From NCBI RefSeq assembly GCF_023015865.1, contig NZ_JALKBC010000005.1, positions 1 to 64,000 of the forward strand: a stretch of 64,000 nucleotides of DNA, given 5' to 3'. Shown here piece by piece: positions 53,204-62,641 of the stretch. Position 1 is the first letter of the stretch. Each line of letters begins with the position of its first letter. The notes beneath the pieces were generated by a model. That model did no database searches. It was not told the origin of the DNA and saw only the letters and a list, made by a program, of their open reading frames with translations. A program made the position numbers and the translations under genes. The stretch is from Arenibacter sp. F26102 (GTDB taxonomy: Bacteria > Bacteroidota > Bacteroidia > Flavobacteriales > Flavobacteriaceae).

Positions 53204-54160
53204 TTAATTGGGCCTGCTAAACGCTATCTCGGGATTGGAATTCTTTTGCTCCTTAAACAATCGCTGTTGTTGTTTTACCGTTAGTGTGCTGCCATCCGGA
53301 CTCCATCCAGGAGGGCCGAAAATATACATTAGGGCGTGTGAAAGTTTTTTCGACTTCTTTACATCTTGGTAGATGTCCTTGAATTCATGTGTTAGGATAA
53401 CTACTGGATTGTGTGAATTTGGTGCGTGAATTACACCGTATTTAACATCAACATCGTCATCCAACTCTTTCCAAGTCCCAAAAATTTTATCGAAAATATT
53501 CAAAAAACCACCGTGATTCTTGTCCAAATATTCCACATTTTGCGCGTGGTGTACTTGATGCATGGTGTGTGTGTTGAATATTTTTTCTATGAATCCCATT
53601 TTAGGGACATAAACAGAATGTAGTTGAAATTGCCATAAAGCTTCGATTCCCAAGCACACTACGACCATTTCCGGGGGAAAACCAATTGCTGGCATCCACA
53701 TGTAGAAGAGAGGCTTATATAATATGGTAAACCATCCATTGCGCACAGCTGTGCCCAGGTTAAAGTTATCCGAGGAATGATGCACAATATGGGCAGCCCA
53801 TAGGATTCGGACCTCATGATTGGCCCTGTGAAACCAATAGTAGGTGAAATCGTCTGCTAGCTGACATAGTAGCCAAATGTACCAGGCATATCCGAAAGAT
53901 GTATATCCAAGAATGTTGGTTCTAATCCCGTCTGTAACCGGATTGAATAATTCATAGGTGAATTCGAATATTACAATCGCAGATACAACCTTGATCAGTG
54001 GAGCAATAATGGCAGACCCAACGCCCATAAAACCACTGGCTGCCAAATCTTTCCAATCATATAGTTGATCATCTCCATGGGTCTTACTATAGGTAAGTTC
54101 TAATAAAATGAAAGCAATAAAACAGGGCACACCATATACCAGGGGGTTGGTAAAATCCAT
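53204..54160 (-). CDS. Sterol desaturase / fatty acid hydroxylase family membrane protein (paralogue 2)
   Basis: A 318-residue integral membrane di-iron oxygenase with several hydrophobic helices and the histidine clusters YYWFHRANHE, HIVHHSSDNFN and HQVHHAQNVEYLDKNHGG. It has the same fold as the protein at 18599-19594, but the sequence is clearly divergent (HSSDNFN in place of HAPEQMN). It is convergent with the alpha-oxoamine synthase gene across about 200 bases, so it could act on the same lipid family, for example hydroxylating a sulfonolipid or sphingoid chain. That link is only positional. An exact -7 element reads into it at 54185-54178. Confidence 0.87.
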   Translation of the reverse strand: MDFTNPLVYGVPCFIAFILLELTYSKTHGDDQLYDWKDLAASGFMGVGSAIIAPLIKVVSAIVIFEFTYELFNPVTDGIRTNILGYTSFGYAWYIWLLCQLADDFTYYWFHRANHEVRILWAAHIVHHSSDNFNLGTAVRNGWFTILYKPLFYMWMPAIGFPPEMVVVCLGIEALWQFQLHSVYVPKMGFIEKIFNTHTMHQVHHAQNVEYLDKNHGGFLNIFDKIFGTWKELDDDVDVKYGVIHAPNSHNPVVILTHEFKDIYQDVKKSKKLSHALMYIFGPPGWSPDGSTLTVKQQQRLFKEQKNSNPEIAFSRPN

Positions 54161-54248
54161 ATAAAAATCAGTTTTCGCAAATATAATGTATTATTGTACG
54201 AATGCTGAAGTAATTATGCCAATTAACCTTTAATTAGCTAAAAAAAAA

Positions 54249-54284
54249 GGATAATCAAAGTGTTGGTAAATGGTTTGATTATCC
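54249..54284 (-). terminator. Terminator of the parE-parC operon
   Basis: An 11-base-pair perfect stem (GGATAATCAAA and its complement) is followed on the minus strand by a run of nine T residues, just past the parC stop at 54294. Confidence 0.88.
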
Positions 54285-54293
54285 CACAACGTC

Positions 54294-56969
54294 TTAAAAT
54301 AGTGTTGTTTGTGTTTCGTCATCGTCTTGGGCCGAATTTTTTGGCTTTTTGGGTTCTTCTTCCGTAGTCTTGGGCGTATCGGATTTAGGTTTGTTGGCCG
54401 ATGTTACATTTTCTTCATCCACCACCTCTATTTCGCTGGTTTCACTCTCCTTTGGCTCCTCGTAAGGCAGGGGGTCCAAGGCGTTTATATTTTTAACCTT
54501 ATCCGAAGTCAACTGATTGCCCAAAGCTTTTATTCCTTTTACCGATATAAATTCTTCCAAGTCAACTATTTGATTTGGTTTTGCCTCCTTACCTCTTGGT
54601 TTTGTGAATTCAATCTCCACAACCGGTCTCCAGTCCGTGGAAACGAGCTCTAAGAACGATTTTGAATGTTCTGAAATAAACAGTTCCTCTTTGTTTTCGT
54701 TCTCGATCAAAAAACGCTTTACATAATAACGGTCCTTTTCCCCTTCATAGTAAATTGCCGATAAGGGTTTGCTGGGATTCCATTTTTCCAAAACCACCAT
54801 ATCTTCTTCAAAACGTGTAGAAAGGTTGGGGATGAATGTTTTGGCCACTCCTTTTTGAGTGACCACCAACAGCATGTCATCGCCCTTAAATTCTCCTAGT
54901 AATTCTCCCCTGCCATCCACATTCAATCTACGGACAATTTCATCGAACCATATTTTTCTCGGTTTCAGGGTGGAAACTCCTTTTTCTTTTAATTCAATTC
55001 GCTTCACGGAGTATTTGGTAACAATATTGCCTTTCGAGGCCCTGCCTTTGATCAATACGTCTGCGAAATCAATATCCCACTTTAATTTCTTGATACTTCC
55101 TACCTGCCGTAATAAAACGGTAATAACTTCGGCCTCTCCGTTGGGATTGGCAGAAAAATATAACACTTCGGACTGTGGCTTGCCGGCCGTTAGGTCGTAA
55201 GGTTTGTCCCGGGTGACCCCGGTAACACTAAACCTCTTAATGTAGCTGGGGCCGCCCTTACCATCCTTATAAATCATATTGTAGATGGTTCGTTTGTCCT
55301 TTTTCTTAAAGACTGCTACATGAATAATGTTTTTGCCTACAAATATCTTTGAATCAACTTTGGCAATCATCATCTTGCCATCCTGTGTGAATACAATGAT
55401 ATCATCTATGTCGCTACAATCGGTTACATACTCATCCCGTTTCAAGGAGGTTCCAACGAATCCTTCCTCGCGATTTACATATAATTTAGTATTTCTAATA
55501 ACTACCTTGGTTGCTTCGATATCGTCAAAAATTCGGATTTCAGATTTACGCTCCCGACCCTTGCCGTATTTCTCCTTTAGCGATTTGAAGTAGTTGATGG
55601 CAAACTCGATAAGGTTGGCCAAATGATGTTTTACTTCGGCAATCTTTTCCTCTAAACTGTCCAAATACTGTTGGGCCTTGTCCAGGTCGAACTTAGAGAT
55701 TCTTTTGATCCTTATTTCCGTAAGCCTAACAATATCGTCTTCGGTAACTTTTCTTTTTAAGTGTTTGGTGTATGGTGCCAGCCCCTTGTCTATAGCTGCA
55801 ATAACACCTTCCCAAGTCTCTTCTTCTTCAATGTCCCTATAGATTCTATTTTCGATGAAAATACGCTCAAGGGAAGCAAAATGCCATTGTTCTTCCAGTT
55901 CTCCAAGTTGTATTTCCAATTCCGCCTTAAGCAATTCCACAGTATAATCCGTAGAGCGCTGCAGCATTTCCGTAACCCCTATAAATAGCGGTTTATTGTC
56001 CTCGATAATACAGCCTAAAGGGGATATGGAGGATTCACAGGAGGTAAAGGCGTAAAGGGCATCTATGGTCTTGTCTGGAGAAAGGCCCGATGGCAAATGC
56101 ACTAAAATTTCGACCTCCGCTGCCGTGTTATCCTCAATTTTTTTGATTTTTATTTTTCCCTTGTCATTTGCTTTAAGGATAGAATCTATTAAAGAAGATG
56201 TATTGGTGCCGTACGGTATCTCTTTGATTACCAAGGTGTTTTTATCAAATTGCTGTATCTTGGCACGTACTCTTATTTTTCCGCCCCTTAAGCCATCGTT
56301 GTAATTGCTTACATCTATTATGCCCGAAGTAGGAAAGTCGGGATAGATCGTGAATCGCTGCCCTTTCAGGTGTTTTATGGAGGCATCTATAAGCTCAATA
56401 AAATTATGAGGAAGCACTTTGGTGGATAGTCCCACTGCAATACCCTCCGCACCCTGTGCCAGCAGGAGAGGAAATTTCACAGGAAGATTTACAGGTTCCT
56501 TTTTTCTACCGTCATAAGATTGCTGCCATTCGGTAATTTTTGGACTAAAGACCACTTCCAAGGCAAACTTGGTCAACCTGGCCTCAATGTAACGGGAGGC
56601 TGCCGCACTATCCCCGGTTAATATGTTTCCCCAGTTACCTTGAGTGTCAATTAAAAGGTCTTTTTGCCCAATTTGAACCATTGCATCCGCAATACTGGCA
56701 TCACCATGTGGGTGGTATTGCATGGTGTGGCCCACAACATTGGCTACCTTGTTGTATCTACCATCGTCCAATTCTTTTAGGGCATGCATAATCCTTCGCT
56801 GAACAGGTTTAAATCCGTCCTCGATTGCGGGTACAGCACGTTCTAAAATTACATAGGAAGCATAATCTAAAAACCAGTCTTTATACATGCCCGTTACTTT
56901 CGTAAGGGCGTCATTGGATTCTTCTTGATTTTCTTGTGGTACTTCGTTCAGTTCTTCATTCTCTTCCAT
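54294..56969 (-). CDS. parC: DNA topoisomerase IV subunit A
   Basis: An 891-residue type IIA topoisomerase A subunit, which breaks and rejoins DNA to decatenate chromosomes. Landmarks are the early YKDWFLDYASYVILERAVP, the helix HGDASIADAMVQIGQ and the catalytic Tyr in AAASRYIEARLTKF. A coiled-coil tower (EEKIAEVKHHLANL) and a C-terminal beta-pinwheel follow. The last 70 residues form an acidic, low-complexity tail ending in QTTLF. Assignment to ParC instead of GyrA rests on the adjoining parE-type gene and the lack of a canonical GyrA box. It follows parE by 45 bases with a palindrome in between. Confidence 0.9.
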   Translation of the reverse strand: MEENEELNEVPQENQEESNDALTKVTGMYKDWFLDYASYVILERAVPAIEDGFKPVQRRIMHALKELDDGRYNKVANVVGHTMQYHPHGDASIADAMVQIGQKDLLIDTQGNWGNILTGDSAAASRYIEARLTKFALEVVFSPKITEWQQSYDGRKKEPVNLPVKFPLLLAQGAEGIAVGLSTKVLPHNFIELIDASIKHLKGQRFTIYPDFPTSGIIDVSNYNDGLRGGKIRVRAKIQQFDKNTLVIKEIPYGTNTSSLIDSILKANDKGKIKIKKIEDNTAAEVEILVHLPSGLSPDKTIDALYAFTSCESSISPLGCIIEDNKPLFIGVTEMLQRSTDYTVELLKAELEIQLGELEEQWHFASLERIFIENRIYRDIEEEETWEGVIAAIDKGLAPYTKHLKRKVTEDDIVRLTEIRIKRISKFDLDKAQQYLDSLEEKIAEVKHHLANLIEFAINYFKSLKEKYGKGRERKSEIRIFDDIEATKVVIRNTKLYVNREEGFVGTSLKRDEYVTDCSDIDDIIVFTQDGKMMIAKVDSKIFVGKNIIHVAVFKKKDKRTIYNMIYKDGKGGPSYIKRFSVTGVTRDKPYDLTAGKPQSEVLYFSANPNGEAEVITVLLRQVGSIKKLKWDIDFADVLIKGRASKGNIVTKYSVKRIELKEKGVSTLKPRKIWFDEIVRRLNVDGRGELLGEFKGDDMLLVVTQKGVAKTFIPNLSTRFEEDMVVLEKWNPSKPLSAIYYEGEKDRYYVKRFLIENENKEELFISEHSKSFLELVSTDWRPVVEIEFTKPRGKEAKPNQIVDLEEFISVKGIKALGNQLTSDKVKNINALDPLPYEEPKESETSEIEVVDEENVTSANKPKSDTPKTTEEEPKKPKNSAQDDDETQTTLF

Positions 56970-56993
56970 AAAGAAAGATTCGGATTAGTTTGG

Positions 56994-57013
56994 CCCGCCT
57001 GCCGGCAGGCGGG
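56994..57013. repeat. GC-rich palindrome within the parE-parC operon
   Basis: A 20-base perfect palindrome, CCCGCCTGCC followed by GGCAGGCGGG, fills nearly half the 45-base spacer between parE and parC. The CCTGCC/GGCAGG core recurs in the repeat complexes at 4.4 and 11.65 kb, so this is probably an inserted repeat. As RNA it would form a strong hairpin inside the operon message, without a proper T run on the minus strand. Confidence 0.75.
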
Positions 57014-57014
57014 T

Positions 57015-58877
57015 TTATAATTGGTTTTCTTCAACTAGGTCAACTTCTACCTTGAGGTTCTTGATAATAAATTCTTGCCGGTCAGGGGTGTTTTTTCCCA
57101 TATAAAACTCCAGCATGGTTTCTATAGGCATTGATTTGTCCAACATCACTGGCTCCAATCTTATGTCTTCACCAATAAAATGCTGAAATTCATCGGGAGA
57201 TATTTCGCCCAATCCTTTAAATCTTGTCAATTCGGGCTTTCCTGATAACTTTTCAATGGCCTGTAGTTTTTCTTCATGACTGTAGCAGTAATAGGTGTCC
57301 TTTTTATTACGCACCCTAAACAACGGTGTCTGTAGTATATATAAGTGATTTTCTTTAATAAGTTCCGGGAAAAATTGCAGAAAGAAGGTAATCAGCAGCA
57401 GTCTAATGTGCATTCCGTCAACATCGGCATCAGTGGCTATCACTATTTTGTTATACCTTAAATCCTCCATGGATTCCTCAATGTTCAAGGCGGCCTGGAG
57501 CAGGTTGAACTCCTCGTTTTCGTAGACAATTTTTTTGGACATACCGTAAGAGTTCAAGGGCTTCCCCCTTAAACTAAATACGGCTTGTGTGTTTACGTCG
57601 CGCGATTTAGTGATAGATCCGGAAGCTGAATCTCCCTCAGTTATAAATAAGGTGCTTTCCAGGCAGCGGTCATTTTTTGAATCTGCCAAATGAACTCTAC
57701 AATCCCTTAGTTTTTTATTGTGTAGATTGGCTTTTTTAGCCCTGTCCTTGGCTAGTTTTCGAATACCGGACAGTTCTTTTCGCTCCCGCTCCGCCTGCAT
57801 TATTTTGCGCTGAAGCTTTTCTGCAGTGTCAGGATTCTTATGAAGATAGTTATTGAGTTGGGTGCCAACAAAATCGTTGATATAGGTTCGTACCGTTGGT
57901 AAATCGCCACCCATGTCCGTAGAGCCCAATTTGGTTTTGGTCTGACTCTCAAAAACGGGTTCCATTACCTTAATGGCTATAGCGGAAATAATGGACTTTC
58001 TTATATCGGATGGGTCATAGTTCTTACCGTAAAAATCCCTTATCGTCTTTACTATGGCCTCTCTAAACGCTGTTTGATGCGTTCCACCTTGTGTAGTATT
58101 CTGTCCGTTTACGAATGAATGGTATTCCTCGCTGTATTGCGTTTTACTATGCGTAATGGCAATTTCAATATCGTTGCCCTTAAGGTGGATTATGGGGTAA
58201 GTCATATCCTCCAAACTGTTGTTGTCCTCCAATAAATCTTTAAGTCCATTTTCAGAGAAAAATTTCTCGCCATTGAAGATAATCGTTAATCCAGGATTGA
58301 GGTATACATAGTTTTTGAGCATGCGTTCCACATACTCGTTCCTGTACTTGTATTTCTTAAAGATAATTTCGTCCGGGGTAAAGGATACCTTGGTTCCTTT
58401 TCGCTTTGATGAGTCTTCAGGGCCCAATTCTGCAACAAGGTTTCCCTGTTGGAATTCAGCTGTTTTTAACATATTATCCCTTGACGACTCAACTTTAAAA
58501 AAGCTGGATAAGGCGTTTACAGCTTTTGTACCCACCCCATTAAGACCTACCGATTTTTTAAAGGCTCTTGAATCGTATTTACCTCCTGTGTTCATTTTGG
58601 ATACAACGTCCACAACCTTTCCCAAAGGTATGCCACGGCCATAATCCCGTACATTGACCACATTATCTTTGATAGCGATTTCTATGGTCTTGCCCGCCCC
58701 CATCACAAATTCATCTATACAGTTGTCTATAACCTCTTTTAGGAGGATATAAATGCCATCATCTGCGGAGGATCCATCACCCAATTTACCAATGTACATC
58801 CCCGGACGCATCCGGATATGTTCTTTCCAGTCTAATGAGCGAATGTTGTCTTCTGTATATTGGGTATTATCTGACAT
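57015..58877 (-). CDS. parE: DNA topoisomerase IV subunit B
   Basis: A 620-residue GHKL ATPase subunit of type IIA topoisomerase. The ATP site contains [34 protein letters not shown] and [14 protein letters not shown]. The transducer carries Lys in [10 protein letters not shown]. The TOPRIM domain contains [11 protein letters not shown] and [13 protein letters not shown] with its acidic metal ligands, and the C-terminus has [13 protein letters not shown]. There is no GyrB-type insertion; together with the adjacent ParC-type partner this favours topoisomerase IV over gyrase. It is the first gene of the operon, and parC follows after 45 bases. Confidence 0.92.
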   Translation of the reverse strand: MSDNTQYTEDNIRSLDWKEHIRMRPGMYIGKLGDGSSADDGIYILLKEVIDNCIDEFVMGAGKTIEIAIKDNVVNVRDYGRGIPLGKVVDVVSKMNTGGKYDSRAFKKSVGLNGVGTKAVNALSSFFKVESSRDNMLKTAEFQQGNLVAELGPEDSSKRKGTKVSFTPDEIIFKKYKYRNEYVERMLKNYVYLNPGLTIIFNGEKFFSENGLKDLLEDNNSLEDMTYPIIHLKGNDIEIAITHSKTQYSEEYHSFVNGQNTTQGGTHQTAFREAIVKTIRDFYGKNYDPSDIRKSIISAIAIKVMEPVFESQTKTKLGSTDMGGDLPTVRTYINDFVGTQLNNYLHKNPDTAEKLQRKIMQAERERKELSGIRKLAKDRAKKANLHNKKLRDCRVHLADSKNDRCLESTLFITEGDSASGSITKSRDVNTQAVFSLRGKPLNSYGMSKKIVYENEEFNLLQAALNIEESMEDLRYNKIVIATDADVDGMHIRLLLITFFLQFFPELIKENHLYILQTPLFRVRNKKDTYYCYSHEEKLQAIEKLSGKPELTRFKGLGEISPDEFQHFIGEDIRLEPVMLDKSMPIETMLEFYMGKNTPDRQEFIIKNLKVEVDLVEENQL

Positions 58878-59398
58878 GATCTAGGGCTTTTTCCAAAGTG
58901 TTGCTAATATAGCAAGTGTTATAAAAAGATGAAACCCCTATGCATTAAAGTAATTAACAAAGGAAACTATTGATTTGTTGATAGTATTACGATTTTAATT
59001 AAAATAAATACTCTTGCCCTTGACCATTTAACCAAATTTTTTAATGTGAAGTTGGTTGTAACTACACCTTGGAGTTATTGTTTATAAAGAATAACATTGA
59101 TTTGATCCTGGATTTAGGCCATCGGAAATAGTAGTTAGGTTATATTTCCTCTATTTATCAAGAACATATTCCTGATAATGTGGTGGTGGCCTTTCTTGAA
59201 TTTAAGTAAATACCTGGGTAACATCCCATAAATTTAATGATAAAAGGAAAGTAACCCAAGTATTAAGCAATAATTTAGGAAAAAACTGTAAGTTGGATTG
59301 TTGTCAAAATGCATATGCCGATCGGAATTATAACACGAAGGTGTTCACAAATTGCTGTGTAAAGCAATTTATGAACACCTCAATTAACGTGGGCGAAG
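58878..59398. other. Non-coding region upstream of parE
   Basis: These 521 AT-rich bases hold no supported gene. The only clear structure is the hairpin at 59340-59379, which ends the secreted-protein gene to the right. No exact -7 element reading into parE was found. Confidence 0.5.
59340..59379 (-). terminator. Hairpin downstream of the PepSY-like gene
   Basis: Seventeen-base arms with one mismatch (GGTGTTCA and AAATTGCT blocks, pairing with AGCAATTT and TGAACACC) enclose a six-base loop. The T run is weak, so an RNA-stabilising hairpin is also possible. Confidence 0.65.
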
Positions 59399-59911
59399 TT
59401 ATAAAAACTTGCCGTCTGCATTTACTTTTAAGTTCTTTTTTACATTGCCCTTTCTGAGCTTTAGTTGATAAATTTTAGTAGCCCCTTTGCCTTGATAATA
59501 GGAAACCTTATAGAGGTCTTTGTCAAATGTCCAATTTGGGTATTTCAAATAGATGCTATTTCGAACGGTTTGTGGGGGCGTTATATTCTTAAACTTTTCC
59601 CAAGTGGATAAAACATTTCCGTCTTTATCATATGTGGCAAATATTTCACCATTTTTTATAGTGAAAAGTACTTGGTAGGTAGTAATATCCTTATCGTATA
59701 TTGGGTCTTTTTTGATGTCATAGGTTGCAGCTTCCGTCTGTAAATTTTGCACATAAGCTGGTGTTGATTCGCTTATTACCAAATTCCGATATGTGTGATT
59801 TAAACTTGCTGATATTGTTGCTCCTTCCAATGATACCGTTCTCATATGTTGGGAATGGCCTTCCACACAAATAAGAGAGAAAGCAATGAGTACAATTATT
59901 GAATTTTTCAT
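59399..59911 (-). CDS. Secreted PepSY-like domain protein
   Basis: About 170 residues. ATG 59911 is chosen because it begins a signal peptide (MKNSIIVLIAFSLICVEGHSQ); the longer frame adds 17 residues upstream. The mature part resembles a PepSY-like or BLIP-like beta/alpha module. A strand pair ATYDKDGNVLSTWEKF is followed by a helix (PPQTVRNSIYLKYPNWTF), then KIYQLKLRKGNVKKNLKVNADGKFL. Such domains often bind peptides, inhibit proteases or respond to redox stress, but nothing here fixes a role. It lies downstream of the Crp/Fnr gene on the same strand, about 108 bases away. Confidence 0.65.
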   Translation of the reverse strand: MKNSIIVLIAFSLICVEGHSQHMRTVSLEGATISASLNHTYRNLVISESTPAYVQNLQTEAATYDIKKDPIYDKDITTYQVLFTIKNGEIFATYDKDGNVLSTWEKFKNITPPQTVRNSIYLKYPNWTFDKDLYKVSYYQGKGATKIYQLKLRKGNVKKNLKVNADGKFL

Positions 59912-60019
59912 GATTGATAGTTTTAAGATTAGACAAATAAAGTTACCATGGTTTGGTAGCATTATGTACTACCTAGGTAGCAAGTGGAGGGATTTAACAA
60001 AAGTTTAGGATCTTATATG

Positions 60020-60751
60020 TTATGTGGGTTTTTTCGAATGATTGGCCGTAGGCAATGTTTGGGCTTTTTCAATCAAAAGTGCTGAATTGACTATGTTTAT
60101 GTTATGATGTCCAATCTGTAGTATTCCTTCCCGCTTAAATTCTTGAATGTGACGATTAAGTACAGCCCTTGTGGTTCCTATTAATCCTGCTAGGGTGGTA
60201 TTGGAAAGTCCATTGATCAATTCAATTTTATTGGTATCCTTGTTTAAGTGGTCTATTAACAATTTTGCTAGGCGAGTGGAAGTGTCCAAAGAACAAAGGT
60301 CGAACACTTTGTCTTTTAATTTTTCCGTTTTGTCTGCCAGATAATTCAATATAGGTTGAATAATTTTTGGATTTTCCTTTATCCATAGGCGCATCTGATC
60401 CATGGGAACACAAATTAATTCAGAATAGGACAGAGCTTCATAGAATAGTCTGCTGGCATGACCATTTAAAAGGGTACTAACATTGAAAAAATCATTTTTT
60501 GTCAATATGGCATGGATGAGCTCCCGATTAAGGCTATCATCATAATTATACTCCTTTATTTTACCTGAAATTAAAATGTAAAACTTAAACAAGGTATGTT
60601 CAGGGTCCAAGACACATGTTTTTTTTGGCCATAATTGATTGCTAGCAATTTCAAGGAGTTTTTTTAAAGATTCATTTTGAAGATCCGTGAAAAGGCTATT
60701 TTCCCTTAAAGTTTCGTAATAATATTCATATTTCGTTAATCCGTTATGCAT
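60020..60751 (-). CDS. Crp/Fnr family transcriptional regulator
   Basis: A 243-residue regulator. The N-terminal cyclic-nucleotide-binding-like beta roll has ILISGKIKEYNYDD and related turns. The long dimer helix is around PILNYLADKTEKLKDKVFDL. The C-terminal winged helix contains LSNTTLAGLIGTTRAVLNRHIQEFKREGIL. The canonical RxS phosphate-binding signature for cAMP is not evident, and the N-terminal Cys set of FNR is absent, so the ligand, if any, is unknown. It may control the PepSY-like gene downstream on the same strand or act elsewhere. Confidence 0.88.
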   Translation of the reverse strand: MHNGLTKYEYYYETLRENSLFTDLQNESLKKLLEIASNQLWPKKTCVLDPEHTLFKFYILISGKIKEYNYDDSLNRELIHAILTKNDFFNVSTLLNGHASRLFYEALSYSELICVPMDQMRLWIKENPKIIQPILNYLADKTEKLKDKVFDLCSLDTSTRLAKLLIDHLNKDTNKIELINGLSNTTLAGLIGTTRAVLNRHIQEFKREGILQIGHHNINIVNSALLIEKAQTLPTANHSKKPT

Positions 60752-60950
60752 AAAACTAGATTTGAACTGATATGAATTGGCTAGGAGGGAATTGGCTAAT
60801 TGGTCAAAATATATAAAAGTATATGTAGTAAATTAGCTACTATATCTTTTCTGAAGGTATTAAAAGCAGGATAAAATACCTTTAATTTTTTCTTAATTGT
60901 GATGTGGTCAAAAAGTTAAATATGGCTTATTTCCTAAATAAAAAATCTGC

Positions 60951-61502
60951 TTATCCGTTCCATTCCTCCTTTAATATCCCATAGCAACAGGTATTTCTTT
61001 TGAATCCATCCAACAGGTAAACATTTTTCCTTAAAATGCCTTCTAATTTTGCGCCTAATTTTTCAACTGCCTTACGTGAGCGTACATTGCGTTCGTCAAT
61101 TTTAAATTCGACCTTTTCGAAAAGCATTTCATGAAATACATAATGGAGCATTAGTAATTTTACCTGCCCATTTAGGCCGGTACCATGAAATTCCCGACCT
61201 ACCCATGTGGAGCCTATTTCAAGAACTTTGTTTTTGTAGTCGATATTCATGAATTGGGTACTCCCGGCGTAAATAGAGCATTTTTTATCATAGATAATAA
61301 AAGGCATGGCAGAAAAATTACGTTCCTTTTCCATGGCTTGTTCAACGTACTTTTTTAAAGCTTCGGCAGAACCTATGTCAGAAGGGGAATATTGCACAAG
61401 TTTTTCTTGACTGGCAATGGGTAACAGCAAATGATAATTTCTTAATGTTAAGGGGGCTAGTTTAACAAAATCGTTTTCCAGAATAGGGGTAGTGGTTCTC
61501 AT
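60951..61502 (-). CDS. GNAT family N-acetyltransferase
   Basis: A 183-residue RimJ/RimL-like acetyltransferase. The acetyl-CoA site is in EIGSTWVGREFHGTGLNGQVKLLML, with a degenerate Q/RxxGxG motif. The usual ERNVRSRKAVEKLGAKLEGILRKN segment follows and binds the end of the cofactor. The substrate is probably a protein N-terminus or small amine. Its ATG overlaps the stop of the hydrolase gene by ATGA (61499-61502), so the two are translationally coupled, which suggests a joint role that the sequences do not reveal. Confidence 0.88.
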   Translation of the reverse strand: MRTTTPILENDFVKLAPLTLRNYHLLLPIASQEKLVQYSPSDIGSAEALKKYVEQAMEKERNFSAMPFIIYDKKCSIYAGSTQFMNIDYKNKVLEIGSTWVGREFHGTGLNGQVKLLMLHYVFHEMLFEKVEFKIDERNVRSRKAVEKLGAKLEGILRKNVYLLDGFKRNTCCYGILKEEWNG

Positions 61503-62146
61503 CCGGCCAAATTATTTAGAACTTCCTTTTTAATTTCATGTCCCCCCTCAAATTTAACCAACTGAGCCCTTCCACCAAACAGGGTGTCAGCTTTTTCTAG
61601 CTCCTTTTTTAATCGAGCAGCAGTGATAAATTCGTCCTTATTGCCGATTACCAATTTTATCTTGGCATTTATGGATTCTGGAAAAATAAAATCTTCGGGA
61701 GTAAGCTCTTCAGGAATTCCCCCGGCATATAATATCAATTGGTCAAACTTTATTTTACTTTTGGCAACCCAGCGCGTTGCGATGGATACCCCTTGGGAAA
61801 ATCCCAGAATAATGAGTTGGCAATGGTCTGGAATTTTTTCCAAAGCATACAGATTATCCATATAACTTAGAATGTTTTTCGTTTCCAAAATTCTATTCTC
61901 TTTGGTAAGCCAACTGGCGCCAACATGTTTATATTCTTTGTTCAAATAATATTTTGCAGGTGCCTGAGGAGCTATAATGTAGTTGTCCTCTTTGGGCAAT
62001 CCCTTAAAATAAGTAAGAAAGTATCTGCTTAAAAATCCAATGCCATGAAAAACTATCCAAACATTCTTGGTGTTTTTGTTTAGCTTGTTCAGGGTGCTAT
62101 AAGTATTGGAGGTCGTATATGAAATTTGCTTTTCTTTGGGTTCCAT
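61499..62146 (-). CDS. Alpha/beta hydrolase (phospholipase/carboxylesterase-like)
   Basis: About 215 residues. The start is ATG 62146; the longer frame would use TTG. VWIVFHGIGFLSRYF carries the first strand and oxyanion loop. The nucleophile Ser is in ILGFSQGVSIATRW, an Asp lies in LVIGNKDEFI, and the catalytic His in FEGGHEIKKEVL. The size and GFSQG motif place it with the small phospholipase/carboxylesterase family (YpfH/EstB type). No signal peptide is seen. It is coupled to the GNAT gene by a four-base overlap and divergent from the thioesterase of the menaquinone operon, 71 bases away. Confidence 0.87.
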   Translation of the reverse strand: MEPKEKQISYTTSNTYSTLNKLNKNTKNVWIVFHGIGFLSRYFLTYFKGLPKEDNYIIAPQAPAKYYLNKEYKHVGASWLTKENRILETKNILSYMDNLYALEKIPDHCQLIILGFSQGVSIATRWVAKSKIKFDQLILYAGGIPEELTPEDFIFPESINAKIKLVIGNKDEFITAARLKKELEKADTLFGGRAQLVKFEGGHEIKKEVLNNLAG

Positions 62147-62217
62147 AAGTTTTGGATAAGGGATAATGTAACACAATAGTTGAATTTCTAATGCTTAATT
62201 TTACAAAAAATTAATTC

Positions 62218-62640
62218 ATGAACGAATACAAAGAAAAAATACTCAGAATTTGTAACGAGTCCAGCAAAGGAACTTTGATGGAAACCTTGGAGATCGAGTA
62301 TATTGATGTGGGTGAAAATTTTTTATTGGCCAAAATGCCCGTTACCCCCAAAGTCCATCAACCGGACGGTATATTACATGGGGGCGCAACAGTGGCATTG
62401 GCGGAAAGTGTAGCAAGTGCCGGTTGTTTTATTTTTCTGGATACCAAGGAATTTTTCGTTCGGGGATTGGAAATTTCAGCCAATCATGTCAAGAGTATTC
62501 GTGAAGGTGATGTTTTTGCAAAGGCCGTAATTTTGCATAAAGGGCGTACCACACAAATTTGGGATATTAAGGTAACGGATGCGGAAGGAAATCTAATTTC
62601 AATTTGTAAATTAACTACGGTGTCATTACCTAGAAAATAG
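62218..62640 (+). CDS. Hotdog thioesterase (PaaI/MenI-like)
   Basis: A 140-residue acyl-CoA thioesterase of the hotdog fold. KVHQPDGILHGGATVALAESVASAG contains the HGG(A) segment and the catalytic acidic residue of the YbgC/PaaI/4-HBT group. It is followed two bases later by menF and then menD, so it is very likely the 1,4-dihydroxy-2-naphthoyl-CoA thioesterase (MenI) of menaquinone synthesis. Family and operon agree, but related proteins hydrolyse other aryl-CoA esters, so the symbol is left open. It is the first gene of the operon. Confidence 0.87.
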   Translation: MNEYKEKILRICNESSKGTLMETLEIEYIDVGENFLLAKMPVTPKVHQPDGILHGGATVALAESVASAGCFIFLDTKEFFVRGLEISANHVKSIREGDVFAKAVILHKGRTTQIWDIKVTDAEGNLISICKLTTVSLPRK

Positions 62641-62641
62641 T

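Noticed and set aside
54294-58877. Naming the pair gyrA/gyrB
   Set aside because: Compact B subunit, adjacent A subunit with an acidic tail and no evident GyrA box fit topoisomerase IV better; gyrase genes are probably elsewhere.
60020-60751. Oxygen-sensing FNR
   Set aside because: The N-terminal cysteine cluster required for the Fe-S centre is not present.
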